From: Cyprinodon diabolis
Taxonomy: Eukaryota > Chordata > Actinopteri > Cyprinodontiformes > Cyprinodontidae
Assembly (NCBI GenBank): GCA_030533445.1
Contig: CM060073.1
Span: 40,160,928-40,224,927, forward strand
DNA length: 64,000 nucleotides
Direction of reading: 5' to 3'
Shown piece after piece: positions 11,441 through 22,950 of this stretch (its first letter is position 1; each line of letters begins with the position of its first letter). The notes beneath the pieces are model-generated. The model was not told the origin of the DNA, did no database searches, and saw nothing but the letters and a program-made list of their open reading frames with translations. The translations under genes and the position numbers were made by a program.

Positions 11441-14400
11441 ACTGCTATGTGTAAAATTCTGGAGATTTATAATGTGGGAAGGATCTCTCTTAAATCTTTG
11501 TGAACGTCAAGACATAGCCTTTTGGTGAATGAACATGTAGAAAAATATTTTAAGACCGAAGCTGATTGCAGCTATGTTAACTGTGTCAGGTCATTTCAAT
11601 GATACTTCCTAAAAGCTGTTTAAAAGAACCCGCTGAAGTCTGTAAAACTGTAAATAGTAAATCTTCACTTCAGATTTGTTTGAAAATCCCAGAAAGACAG
11701 AAGAATCTTCTCAACATTCATTAGGGATGTTACAACATCTCTATAGCTGGCTCACATTTTATTAGATTAAATGTCAACAAGACCTGCATATCTTATTGGG
11801 ATATTATCCTATTGACTGACACAAAATAATGGAAAACTTTTGGTAGGGTCATACATTTTTTTTTTTAAATAAAAAGTTTGATGTTTACATTTCTGATCTG
11901 TAAATACCCCATGGAACGTTTTTTGTTGGAATGGATTATTTCCCTCTAAGCTTTGTACATCAGATTTTTGCCTTTTTATTGGGAAAGTTGTCGGTTTGAT
12001 TGGGTGTTGCTTTTCTGCCCATGTTAATCGGACCTTGGGCAAAACTACCCAAAGTTACAATAATATGTAATTGTGCATTTAGTGATTTGTATAACTAGGA
12101 AATAACTATGTCTAGTTATCATTTTTCTTTGCTTTCTTTTCCCATGATAACTTCCTGTCCACATGCTGCCACGACTGTATTGTACAGCTTTCATGGTGCA
12201 CTCCATTTGATGTTTTTATTTTTTCAACACTTTTGCATTTGGTTTTATGTTTGGAATCAAGAAAGGCATTCTACGGTTCTTTTAACAATTGCTTCTTATC
12301 CACATTCTTCTGTAAAGAGCTGTGTTATGGAGCACAAAAAAAATCCTGTTAACAGATTCTTCCTCCTTAGTTGTGGGATTCCAGCTCTTCTCTGGAAAAA
12401 AAAAAAGTTATTCTTACCTGCCCTGGAAGCTGAGGTTGACAGCCATGTTTTGCTAGTTTTACAGTTGTGTTGCCATCTTTTGAAATGTAGATGATTGACT
12501 GAACAATTCTTTGTGAAGTTCAAATTCTGGGATGTTGCTTTATATACTAACTGCAGTAAAATTCTCCACAAACATCTCCTTCTGTGCTGTGCTCCTTGTT
12601 CTTTCCGATGCCGTTTCTTCACTAATGTTATCCAACAAACTTCTGCAGCCAAACAGGAAGATTTATGCAAAGCTTAGATACTAATAAGATGACTGCTGAA
12701 AGCAAGTTGGGTACACTGGATTTAATTGTGGGGGATAAAGGTAGGTTAACTAGGGTCAAAATAAATGTGTGCCACAATTTTTTTATATTTGTTTGCAAAA
12801 ATTAGATTGTTTTTATTATTTATTTTTTTATAATTGTGAAAGAAACTCAGGGGTATGTTTTGTTACACTTGTAAAAGTTTTTGTATTTCTTATTCAATGC
12901 TTTATATTCAAAAAAAAGAAAACAATAACCAGGGGATATTTTCTTTTACACCACCACTATTCTATGGAAATGCTAATCATGTAGTGAAAAAACCAAAGCC
13001 AAAATTTGAAACATCCGATCCACAGACACAAAGATCTCAGTGAGCTGTGCTGTCTATAAGGAGCATCTGCAGAAAGTCCAAAAAAAGGAAAGAAAAATCT
13101 GGGAAAACAGTCTGACTTTGTCACCTGTCTGCCTAGATTTGCTTTCTTGTTGCTGTTTTCGTCCTAGCTTTTGGGGCAAATCCTTACATGTTGGCGTCCA
13201 TTCAGCTGCTCTAACAAGCCTAGTGGGGCATGGACTGTGCTATCCGTGGGACTTGAATCGGACCTGGCCGAGGGCGCAAATCACAGCCAGAGAACAGGAA
13301 AGGCCCTGACAGCGGAGGGCTGGAGTTGGGCTTTCTCCCTCCTCCCCTTTGCTCCTTGGTGAATTTTCTACTTTTCCTGCTCTCTGTACTGCTGTTGAGA
13401 GCTCTGACTTGGCTTGTTAAAATTAATCTCCATGCACGGCAAGGGAGACGGAGATGTGTTTCTCTTTCCTGCTAGTAGCTGCACAGGGCGAGAGAGCTGG
13501 TGTGTGTGTGCCGCTTTGGACAGGGCTGGAACGTGATTCATCATGTGGTGGTCAGGAGAACTCAACAGGCATAACCACAGTCAGCCACACCGAGCCTTCT
13601 GAGACCATGCAGTGATGGTGGCTGGCTACTCTCTACACACAGCTTCACTCTGAACACCCGAGGGAGGCTGCAGAGATGGTGTGTAGAACATACACAAAGA
13701 GAAAGGCTGGAGGCCGCTTTAGTTCAGATATGTGTGTGCATGAAGTAGATGCAGGCATGTGTTTCTGCTCGCCGTACACAAGCATGCTCTCTGGAGTTCA
13801 GATGGAGGCTGTAAAAGCCTAGAATGCAACATAACTAAAGAGATATGGAGAACACCCAGGAAAACATGTTGTCATGCCTTTCTTTTTGTCTATATTTCCA
13901 TGCCTTGCCAATGGAGGAGGTTTCCGGACATGAGGCACGGGTTCCTGCTAGCGGTCATGGGGGTAGGGTGGCTGATGGGCTCCATCCTAGTCTCCTTCAC
14001 TTTTTCCACTTTTTTCCCCCATGGATTCAGCTGAAGGACATGTCACCAGAACAGAGCACTGAATGAGACAAGCCCAAATCCACCCGCCTCCTTTCACCTC
14101 CAAACTCTCCTCCCTCCTTCCTCCTCTGTTTTTTTTTAAATTGTCTTTTATCTTTTGTCCCTACAAACACAAACAGATAAACTCAATTAGCTAATGACAC
14201 TGGCCTGGCCATTGGGTGTTCCTAATTAACATTTACTGGCTGCCTGATGTCAGCTTTCAGGCTGTGATTTATAACTTCACCTCCTTAAATACACTCACTC
14301 ATATGCTAACACATACGTCCAGATGATCTACTCAGGAAGCCAGGTTATTTTTAATTGTACCAAAAACCATTTTACTCATTGAGGTTTTTCTCATGTTCTC

Positions 14401-15540
14401 ATGGTTATCATAAAACTAATAGGATTTTTTTAAGATACCAAAAAAAAAAAAAAAGTAAGAATTTGAGGTAAAGTTATTAAAAATTAAAATCTAAGAAAAG
14501 TGTTTTTGTATTCAAATCACCTTAGTCAATAACTTGTAGAACAGGATTTTTCTAACAGCCCATCCTGAAGCATATAGCACCTATGAATTTGCCTATTTCT
14601 CTTTGAAACTAACAAAAGTTCATTCAAACTTGATGAATATCATTAATTCTTCATTATTTCAATTTGATCCTAAAATCTTAACTGGAATTGGGCTTTGTTG
14701 CCAATTAATGTAATTTGTTCTACATCTTCTTGTGTAGCACTAATAAAGGCTTCAGTAGGGTACATAAATTGCATACTTTTTTGATCAGAGCGGGTTAAAG
14801 AAGGAGATCTGGTGGCACGGAGGGAGGTGTGACTGCAGTGGTAAACGTTTTAGAGTACATTTTGCATAAAGTCAAGTAGAGAATATTGGTGATCTTGATA
14901 GAGACTGAACAGCATGTTGAAGAGTGTTGTATGTGATCGCCTAATATGGCAGAGATGCAGATGAAGGAATTTTGTAGGAGAGGAATGAAAGTAACATTTA
15001 CAAGACAAAGGCTTCCAACCTGAGGCGCAGATCAGGAAGAAAGCTCTAGATAAGAGTTCGTTCCAAACAGTGCAAACCTGGAAGTGCATATTCAGTCGCC
15101 ATGATAAGTGCTATCCAAATACTAATAAGGAAGATCCTAAGAAGAGGAAGCTGGGTGCATATTTTGTGATATGAACTCTATGTGACACATTCTAATGTAC
15201 ACTCCTTTTAATGATTGGGTTTTAATAACAGACAGCTTCAGCCGTTTGTTACATTTATGTAACTTTTATCTTGTTTTAGTTATTTTCTGGAGGCAGTAGT
15301 CTCCATTTTATTTGCATAAATCATGTGCATGTCCATCATATAATGATGTCTGTAAGGCTGAAAGTTGTCCAGCTTCAGTAAAGCAGTTTGGAGCTCTCTA
15401 CTTCCATGAATAGTTGAAGTGTTCTTACTGTTGACCCCACAATAGCAGAAGTGGTAGGAGATAGGGACAAAAAAGTTTCATGACTGTCATGTTAGAACCA
15501 TGACAATCTCTGTTGGAGACTCTTAAAAGGTTTTTTAACT

Positions 15541-16041
15541 ACAGCATTATGCTGCCACCACCCTGTTTCGTTGTAGGTAAGCTATTTTCCTAAAGATGTG
15601 CAAGGTGTTTTTTATTTTTCAACGCATCTCAATTGTTTTAGATGAAAAGTTCATATCAAACCCAAGCTTCTGCGTGGCTTATTTAAAACTGGTACTTCGG
15701 CTTTCCTTTAAAACTTGGGGTATTATTTTTTTTTAAACCTAATCCTACTTTGAACTTCTTAACAACCAGACATCTGACCTTTAAGGTGCGGTCCTGATTT
15801 TTCAAAATAAAGTTTGCTTTATAAACCTCTGAGGCCTTCACAAAAAGCTATGTTTACCTCTAAGGCGGATACGATCTTTTTAGGTCTAAGGATAAAAGGT
15901 GTTCAAAAAATTTTTTCTTCCCCATTATAATTATGGAAATTATGTTTATCTCTTAAAATCACACTAAAAGAGACTGAAATTTGTGGTTGCAAAGTGACAA
16001 ACTGTGAAAAAGGTTTAAGTGGCATTTTGGAAGGAGCTGTA
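15541..16041 (-). mobile_element. Degenerate Tc1-like element, minus strand
   Basis: Read on the minus strand, the segment starts with tttgtggttgcaaagtgaca-type sequence in reverse (16035-15985), typical of a Tc1 end. It finishes at 15543-15570 with the reverse complement of a transposase motif (gcattatgctgccaccaccc gives the GGGxIML motif). No open frame survives. It belongs to the same broad family as the copies at 5.5, 18.2, 34.0, 37.0 and 54.2 kb. Confidence 0.5.
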
Positions 16042-18159
16042 TTTATCTACGACTCTAACGACTCCTCAAAACCAGGAACCAAGCCAGCTTTTTCTCTGCT
16101 CTTTCTCTTTTTTAAATGTGCACACTCGCGTACGGTAGAAGCCGTAATATGATCATTAAATCCACTGTGCTGTAAAAGAGATTAGAGCCTGAGGGGAGTG
16201 TTGTGGGGTACCAAGAAGCTCAGTCCAAACACACTGGATCCAGCCGACAGTGTGTGAACAGGCCCAGTGGAACGCTCCTTACAGGAAAGACTGCTGTTTA
16301 GCTTGGAAGGGTTAACATCTGTCAGGCTTGCAGACTCCCTGTGTGTGACGCACTGTCTCGATGAGGGAAAGTCTAACAGGAAAGGCAGTCTAAAAAAGGT
16401 CCCTGTGCAGCGAGGGCCCAAGGTACATTTTCTTTGGCTTTCTGTTCACATTTTTTTACCCTTGTATTTTTTGCCTAGATGTAGTTCACTGGCTTTTACA
16501 TTTGCAGATAGCTGAACGGTTTCCCTGTCAGTCCTGACTGTGGAAGTTTCTTCCTTTATCTCTACAGTGGGACTAATTTTGCTTGTTTTGCAAACATTGT
16601 TTCTACGTTCTTGGCAAGAGTCCGACTCGCCCTATCTGGGCCCCGCTCACAGTTTTGTTGCTCATAAGTTTACCCTGCTGTTTTTGCACAATCCCACTAA
16701 GCCCCTAAGAGATTTCCAGTGATAAAACAGCAGCGCACCTGATCCAAACACTCTGAGTGTTGAGTGTGTGTGTGTCTGTGTTTGAATGTTAATGAGGTCA
16801 GTTGGGAGGGGGAACTCAACAGTGACAGGGCTTCATATGTTAATATGCTGCACATGTGGTTCAGACATCGGGAGGGCTGGGCTGGCCAGAGTGACCCCCT
16901 ACCCGTTTCCATCCCATCCCATTCATCCCAACTGAATGTGGCTCTCCATTCACACTCCTTTCACGGTGAAGGGAGGGGGAAGGAGGGTGGAGATGGAGGA
17001 GGGGACCACAGTCACAGAGAGAGAGAGGTGGTCTTTCTCTTTTTCTTGGCTCAGAGAGATGGAAAAACAATTGGTGTGCAAATGGAAGGGTCTTCTTTTT
17101 CCTTGATGATTCCTCCCTTCATTCTTCCCTCCCCTTTTCTCTTCCTTCCTTTTCTCCATTCTTATTTTTGACGGTTTCTTGAGGTTTTGGGTAAGGATCA
17201 TCAGCCTGAAATCAGGATAAATTAATTAGCAGATTATATACATGGTAATTGTTTGTATATTTTGTGTTTGTGAGTGGCTGTATGTTGTGGCCTGACAAAG
17301 AATAAAGGCAACCAGTATCCTCTGTAATTTTTATAGGTTAGAACTGACAATGACCACTTTGATAGAGAAGCTGTGGAAATGTAAATCTACCAATGGAAGG
17401 AGACAAAACAACTGTCCTCCCACAGGCCCCACCACCAAACCAGAAAGAGGGGGGATTTAGATTTAAAATATGGGGTGAGAACACAAGAGAGTGAAAAGAC
17501 AAGAAAGACAACCTCTACACCTTTTCTATGATAGTCCTCTTTTCAGTTTCTCACTGGAGATGGTAGAAGTGATGAAGAAGAGGGCGGGGTGGGGGGTTAA
17601 AGTTGATAATGGTTGTAAGTGAACTATTTTAAACCATCAAGCTCATTCTTGGGAAAGTTTGGAGCATCTTCCCTATTGCCTGGCACCTGGAGTGGGCTCG
17701 CTGGGAATCAGAACAATGACAGGGAGGCTGATGGGCTGCCGGACTGTTAGTCCAGCTCAGCTCCAGACGTTGTCACGCTTCAGGCTTCCCTTAATCCAAT
17801 CACTACAGCAGTGCCCGGGGCTGAATAGACCCTCTGGAAAAGGGTGGGAAAACCTCCAGCAGCAGCAGTCACATTTACCATATGCGTCTTCAGTTAATGT
17901 AAATAAGCTTCTTTGTAAATATTCATAAATAGAGTGAAAAATTGTGTATGCACATGTAATAGGGAGCTGCAAGGCTCCTTTTTTATATTCTAAGTTTCAT
18001 TTGACTTCAAAGGAAAAAAGAAAATTAGCTAATCTAAGGATTCCAACAAAGGAAACATAATGAGAAATTGATAAAAATAGATTCAAATGTCAAATATTTG
18101 CAAAAATATTAAATCGCTATGCTAGTTTATGGGAAATTTGGCATGTCTAGTATCTGCTA
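16042..18159. other. Non-coding stretch, no recognised gene
   Basis: No recognisable gene. A strand-asymmetric purine-to-pyrimidine patch lies at about 16970-17165: gagaggag-type sequence, then cttccctccccttttctctt-type sequence. A short GT run occurs near 16760. The moderately GC-rich sequence at 17650-17870 has no supported splice or coding structure. Confidence 0.45.
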
Positions 18160-18345
18160 GAATATTGCAAACATCTTTATAGCTCTGGACCAGAGTTTGC
18201 TTCTTGATCACGACCTTGTAAACACATGCATTAAGATCTATGGCAAACATACAAAATGCCATTTGTGGTACTAAACTGCACTGACCAAATCATCCACCTG
18301 TGAAACACGATGGTGGCAGTATCATTCTGTGGGGACCTGATAGAA
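18160..18345 (+). mobile_element. Tc1-like transposase gene fragment
   Basis: The stretch catccacctgtgaaacacga, followed by tggtggcagtatcattctgtgggg, is the DNA signature of the Tc1 transposase region encoding H-x-G-G-S-I-I-L-W-G. The upstream part shows the same family resemblance but is frameshifted. No terminal repeats were found. Confidence 0.5.
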
Positions 18346-18576
18346 GTTCATAGGAGGATTTAAGTTGTAAATACAGGAAGGAAAACCTGTTATTAGCTAT
18401 AAAAGATCGAAGACTAGGATGGATGCCTGTCTTCAGGTGTGGTCCTGTTTCTCTGGCCGTGGCTGGATGGATGTGCTCTCTTCATCCTCTGGCATGGGAG
18501 CTGCCTTGGAGCTCATCTGCCTGGCTGTGTGTTTCCTGGACGGGGCCGCCTTTTACAGCTGCTTTTTGTATCTCTG

Positions 18577-18880
18577 CTTCTGTCTCCTTGAACCCCAGTC
18601 GGCCTCGGCAGATGGCCGCTCACACTGAGCCTGGTTCTGCTGGAGGTTTCTTCCTGTTAAAAGGGAGTTTTTCCTCTCCACTGTCGCTACAAGCATGCTT
18701 AGTGTGAGGGATTGTATTTGAGTCAATGAGTCAATGCAATCAACTGGTTTTCCTTAGATAGAAAACTTTGTATCAATTTGACTGTATGATCTGGTTGAAC
18801 TGTAAAGTGCCTTGAGATGACATGTGTTGTGAATTTGGCGCTATATAAATAAACTGAATTGAAAAAAATTGAATTGAATG
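18577..18880 (+). repeat. LINE (L2-like) 3' end with AATTG tail
   Basis: The segment has gttctgctggaggtttcttc, then cctgttaaaagggagttttt, later aagtgccttgagatgaca, then ggcgctatataaataaact, and ends in a gaattg-type simple repeat. This ordered series is the 3' end of a widespread fish non-LTR retrotransposon, and the ctatataaataaa tail recurs at 22929-22941. It could alternatively be a SINE sharing that tail. No ORF is intact. Confidence 0.65.
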
Positions 18881-20192
18881 TTTACCTTTAATAAGAAACA
18901 TTTTTTGAACATACAGACAGAACTACAATCAACACGTTTAGGTAAAAGCATATAAATGTGTGGCAATGGTCCATCTAAAAGTAGGATCTAAATCCAATCT
19001 GTCAAGACTTAAACATTTTATTAACATATATTAATCACATTGGAGACAATAATTCAACAAAAATTAAGATGTATCCCAGTGCCCCAGAAGAACTAGAGAA
19101 ATAGTTGCACTATGGGACCAAATGTGCAGAAGAATAAGAGGTGTGAATGCAGTTGCAAAAAGAAAAAAAAAACACAAACCCCTCTCTTGACTTTAAAACA
19201 TGGTTTGCCACAAAATAAAATAAAATGAGTAATTTTCCTGTTGAAAACCTACCTCCCCTAATAGTTCTGTGGTCACTGAGAAGGGTTCATGGGGAGGGAA
19301 AGCTGCGGGGCTGTGCAAGGGCCTCCGAGTGTGAATGAGCAGTGAGGCGGTCAGGCAGACAGTGGTCAGAGATAAGCAGATGAGAGCTCGGGGGATGGCT
19401 GGTGGGCAAAAGATTGATCCATCAAAGTCTGCAGACATCTCATGTGACATTTGATACCAAATGTATGAAAAAAAAATTTCATAAATAACAGGAAATGCTT
19501 TTTTCAGTTTTCTTTAAAAAGGTAGTTCAAAATGTTTTACACTTGCTTCGTCACATACTATTTTAAAAATAGAAAGCCTAATTTAATGATTTAAACTTCA
19601 ACAAGGTCATTTTTATTTAATTTCGTTATACAAGTGCCAGGATACAAGATAAATAGTGAGGAAACAAAAGTAAGGGAAGCAAACAGAAGCAGACAAAAAA
19701 AAAAAAAATCAGTAGTATTTTGGTAATGGTGTGTAATTGCTCCCCTTTCTGCATTTGTATTCATTTGGAGTTCGTCTGCTTAATGTTTACATGCAGCAAT
19801 ACAGGCTGGGAAATTGCTATTAGATAATGAACTCAGCTCACTTCCACTAGGTGCCAAACAGCCTCAGGCTTTAGAGCAGTCAAGTAACGACAACTCTTGG
19901 GTATACAGTGGAGCTGACAACAAGCACAGATCATCTTGGAACAGGGCAGAACACCTCATTAAAATGAATAACAGGATTTTGCAGAGTGATGATTCAGTTG
20001 GGGAACTATTCTTTAAACTACAAGCTACAAATTTATAGAAGTCTGCCACACAGATATAATTTTTCACTATTGATTCTATTTTGTTTTTATGAACAAAGAT
20101 TTTATGGGCTGCAGTAAAACATTGATTTTAGAAATTGGGCATCATGACTGACCGTTTTGGTCGGTTAATGGCTCTCATATTCTCTTCCGCAG
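18881..20192. other. Non-coding stretch, no recognised gene
   Basis: AT-rich sequence with A-runs (near 19165 and 19700) and no supported gene. An open frame of 74 codons at 19814-20038 lacks splice support or a recognisable motif. Confidence 0.45.
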
Positions 20193-20319
20193 GTCCCTGT
20201 GTGGGGGCCTGAAGTTCTCTCTCCAGGCTCCTGGCTGTTGTGCAGCTTAGTTTTACTGTGGATGTGTTCCGGAGCTCTGAGGGACGATGGGTCTGCTCAG
20301 AACCCCAGAGCTGTGGGAG
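20193..20319 (+). CDS. Candidate 127-bp exon with signal-peptide-like coding
   Basis: A plausible acceptor (attctcttccgcag) precedes 20193 and a donor-like gtatgc follows at 20320. The block is more GC-rich than its surroundings and one frame is open throughout. It includes SWLLCSLVLLWMCSGALRDD, a hydrophobic run followed by small residues and then acidic ones, as at a signal-peptide cleavage region or the end of a membrane anchor. An internal ATG codes the Met in that run. I do not recognise the protein. The opposite strand is also open here, which weakens the case. It may be a real exon of a secreted or membrane protein, or a chance open frame. Confidence 0.25.
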
Positions 20320-21085
20320 GTATGCACCAAGACACAGTGAGGGCTCTGTTTCACATATCTGAAGAAGATGAGCAGGAAAACAGTGGAACTGAGGAATCAT
20401 GAAAAAGTGTCTTTGTGTCAGAGGGTTGAAAAACAGCCCATTTAGATTGGTCTGCCCATTAGCTGAACAAAGAAAAGGGTCTGTCTCTGAAATCTGCTGC
20501 AAAGTCTATTTAGTGTGTATACTGTATCAGGGGGAGGCCAACAGGATCTTCTTTTTGTTCCTAGGCTGCCTTGAATTTCCTTACAAAAGACTCAGCCTCC
20601 TCTGTCCTTCTCTTCTGGCCCTACAGTCCTCTCTACCCCCTTTATCTCCTCTTCATTCACCTCCTCAGCTAAACTTTTGTAAAAATAGAGGCTTTCTTCA
20701 ACTTAAATCTTGTGTATGGCTGATACTTTTGTTCTGTCCTAAACACAGCTTCAGGTCATTTTAGCAGGAAAATCTCACTAATATCTCTTCAGTGCAGCTT
20801 GCAGAGATCCAAGGCACTAATTTTGAATGTTTTAATCAACACGGATTTTAACAGTGATACACTGAAGACTTGAAGTTACAGACCTCAGTGCTGTTATAGA
20901 TAAGGCATATGGATTTAAAGACTGGAAGAGTGAGTGGGATTGTCTTTCTAGCAGATAAGGACAATATTACATCCTGTTGTATCGCATTTATGAATTCCTA
21001 TGAATCCATATGACATTCGGGGGTTCCTCAGGGCTTTATTGTTGGGCCACTTTTATTCAAATATTTTCTTTAGTGTAATCCCTTT

Positions 21086-21113
21086 CTCTATAGACTATTA
21101 GTAGTCTATAGAG
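21086..21113. repeat. Hairpin, 12-bp arms and 4-nt loop
   Basis: Arm ctctatagacta (21086-21097), loop ttag, then the exact reverse complement (21102-21113). It lies between the two surviving reverse-transcriptase motifs of the LINE fossil and probably arose by local rearrangement. Confidence 0.8.
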
Positions 21114-21198
21114 TATTACAATATATTTTACCAGACATATGCTAATGACATACAACTTGATATGTGTGCCAACAAGAATTACAACAATCAAATACCAG

Positions 21199-22117
21199 GC
21201 AGTTACCAGGGGTGGAAAGTAACGAATTACATTTACTCACGTTACTGTAATTGAGTACTTTTTATGAGTAATTTGTAATTTTTTGAGTAGTTTTTGAAAT
21301 ATGTAATTTTTACTTTTACTCAAGTAAATTTTAACCTAAGTAGTTTTACTTCGCTACATTTAAAACCCCCTCACGTTACTGAGTAAAAAAAAAAAAAAAT
21401 ACTGATGGTGAAAAAATTAAATGCGGCCAGAAATTTAAACCCCTGTGTCACAGAACCGACACATAATCGCCATTAAAAAATAGAAGAAGACTTTTGACTT
21501 TTAACAGTACTTTATTTACACAATTCTAGCAATTGATGTAAAAAACAAGTGTCAGTTAAAAATCACTATTAAAGTAAAACAAGTGTCAGTTAAAATCATT
21601 AAATGAAGATTGTTAATAACAGTGGGATCCTGTTGCGTTTTAGTTTGATTTCTGGTATCTTTTGGGAATTTCATTTTGTGTGCATTTTGAAAACTTTAAA
21701 ATGTAGTTTAAATTTGCTTATTCCTATAATGGTGTTTTCTGTTGGACAGTAAGATTGAAAATTGTTTGCACTTTATGGTAGAGGTTGTGACTGTCCTTGT
21801 GCTGTGAGGAAGTATGTTCCTTAGCCCAGCTGATCTTTTGCAAGTGTGGATGTCCACTGAAATATGCTTTGAAATCGATTAAAACATCTTGTGGTCAATT
21901 CGATTCATGAATCATCCTTTTTTGCATTAAATAACTAATGCAAAAAACTAAGTAACTTTTACTCAAATTACATTTTAAATGAAGTAATTTTGCACTTTTA
22001 CTTGAGTAAATTTTGAGATGGATCATTTTACTTTTACTCTGAGTAAAATTTAGGCAAAATAAAGATACTTTTACTCAATTACAATTTTTTAGTACTCTTT
22101 CCACCTCTGGCAGTTAC
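21199..22117. mobile_element. Non-autonomous hAT transposon with 8-bp target duplication
   Basis: The element spans 21207-22109 (903 bp) and is flanked by identical 8-bp direct repeats, gcagttac (21199-21206 and 22110-22117), the hallmark size for hAT insertions. The ends are inverted: caggggtggaaag on the left and the complement of cagaggtggaaag on the right (12 of 13 match). Both subterminal regions carry many copies of short motifs such as tttactc and gagtaa in opposite orientations, as expected for transposase binding regions. No transposase frame is present, so it must have been moved by a related autonomous hAT. It inserted into the L2-like LINE, so it is younger than that copy. Confidence 0.9.
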
Positions 22118-22359
22118 TAAGTCAGTTTGCCAGTTTCAAAAATTGTTGTTTCCTGCTACCTAGAGTAATAAAGATAATTCAAACTATATTTTTCATAAAA
22201 TTAAGAGTTTCTAATCAGCACTCACCTACCCTTGAACATACCACAGAAAATACAGAAAACCTTGATTTCATCATAGAGAAAGACATTTCAGCAAATAGAA
22301 TAAATCAGGTGATTTCCATCTATTTTTCATTTAAATAGGACACAGAAAAATCTGGGGAA

Positions 22360-22362
<3 letters not shown>

Positions 22363-22458
<96 letters not shown>
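22363..22458. repeat. TA dinucleotide microsatellite
   Basis: About 96 bp of nearly pure TA repeat with a single C interruption near 22444. It is likely to be length-variable and could extrude cruciforms. Confidence 0.95.
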
Positions 22459-22950
22459 GTCTCTCTCAAACGAGTCAGTGCTTCATTATTTTACTGGCTC
22501 TCTGTCTCTAAAATAATATATTAAAAACTGATGTTATTGCTATCGGATAGTGTTATGAATAGTGTGACCTAAAAACATCTCATAGTTGATGTCAAAGTTT
22601 CAGTCATGTACTTTAACAGTTTACTCTGTGTTCCTAGGTGCAGGACTTCAGGAAAGGAGGCAGCATTTACTCTGTATGTTAATCAGCTGCTGAATAAATT
22701 CCAGTTGAATGGCTCCTGTAGGGTTGAAAGCATTTCTGTTTACAGGAGGTTATAAAAACTGAAGATTGTTTTACTAGCTCATTTCCATCATGTATTATCC
22801 ATTTATAAGTTTTAAATGTACATTGCAACAATTTCTTGATTTTATGTGATGTTTATATATACCGTTAAATGTTAAATGTATTTAATGTTTATTGTAAAGC
22901 ATCAAAATTACCTTGTTTATTAATGGTACTATATAAATAAACTTGCATTG

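Larger units (their letters stand above)
9589..15540. other. Non-coding stretch, no recognised gene
   Basis: About 6 kb with no supported gene. It holds a pyrimidine-rich patch (about 10770-10850), an RFX-like site (11079-11092), a 32-bp palindrome (11409-11440), several A/T runs, and a compact block at about 14160-14300 with homeodomain-type TAATTA motifs (see findings). Open frames of 60-128 codons have the composition of random AT-rich DNA. Confidence 0.5.
20940..22950 (+). mobile_element. L2-like LINE fossil, interrupted by a hAT element
   Basis: At 21020-21058 one frame reads GVPQGFIVGPLLF, the reverse-transcriptase motif normally GVPQGSxLGPLLF. At 21138-21158 YANDIQL corresponds to the catalytic YADD box, with the first Asp replaced by Asn. 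The fossil then resumes after the inserted hAT (21207-22109) and reaches a LINE-type 3' end, actatataaataaacttgca, at 22929-22947. Stops and frameshifts are present, so this is a dead copy. The hAT and the TA microsatellite (22363-22458) account for much of its length. The 5' boundary is approximate. Confidence 0.6.

Noticed and set aside
12296..12670. 124-codon minus-strand open frame with an overlapping + frame
   Set aside because: Open on both strands, AT-rich, with runs of Phe and Lys from homopolymers. No motif.
22363..22458. Regular repeat considered as a CRISPR-like array
   Set aside because: It is a plain TA microsatellite without spacers, and the genome is eukaryotic.
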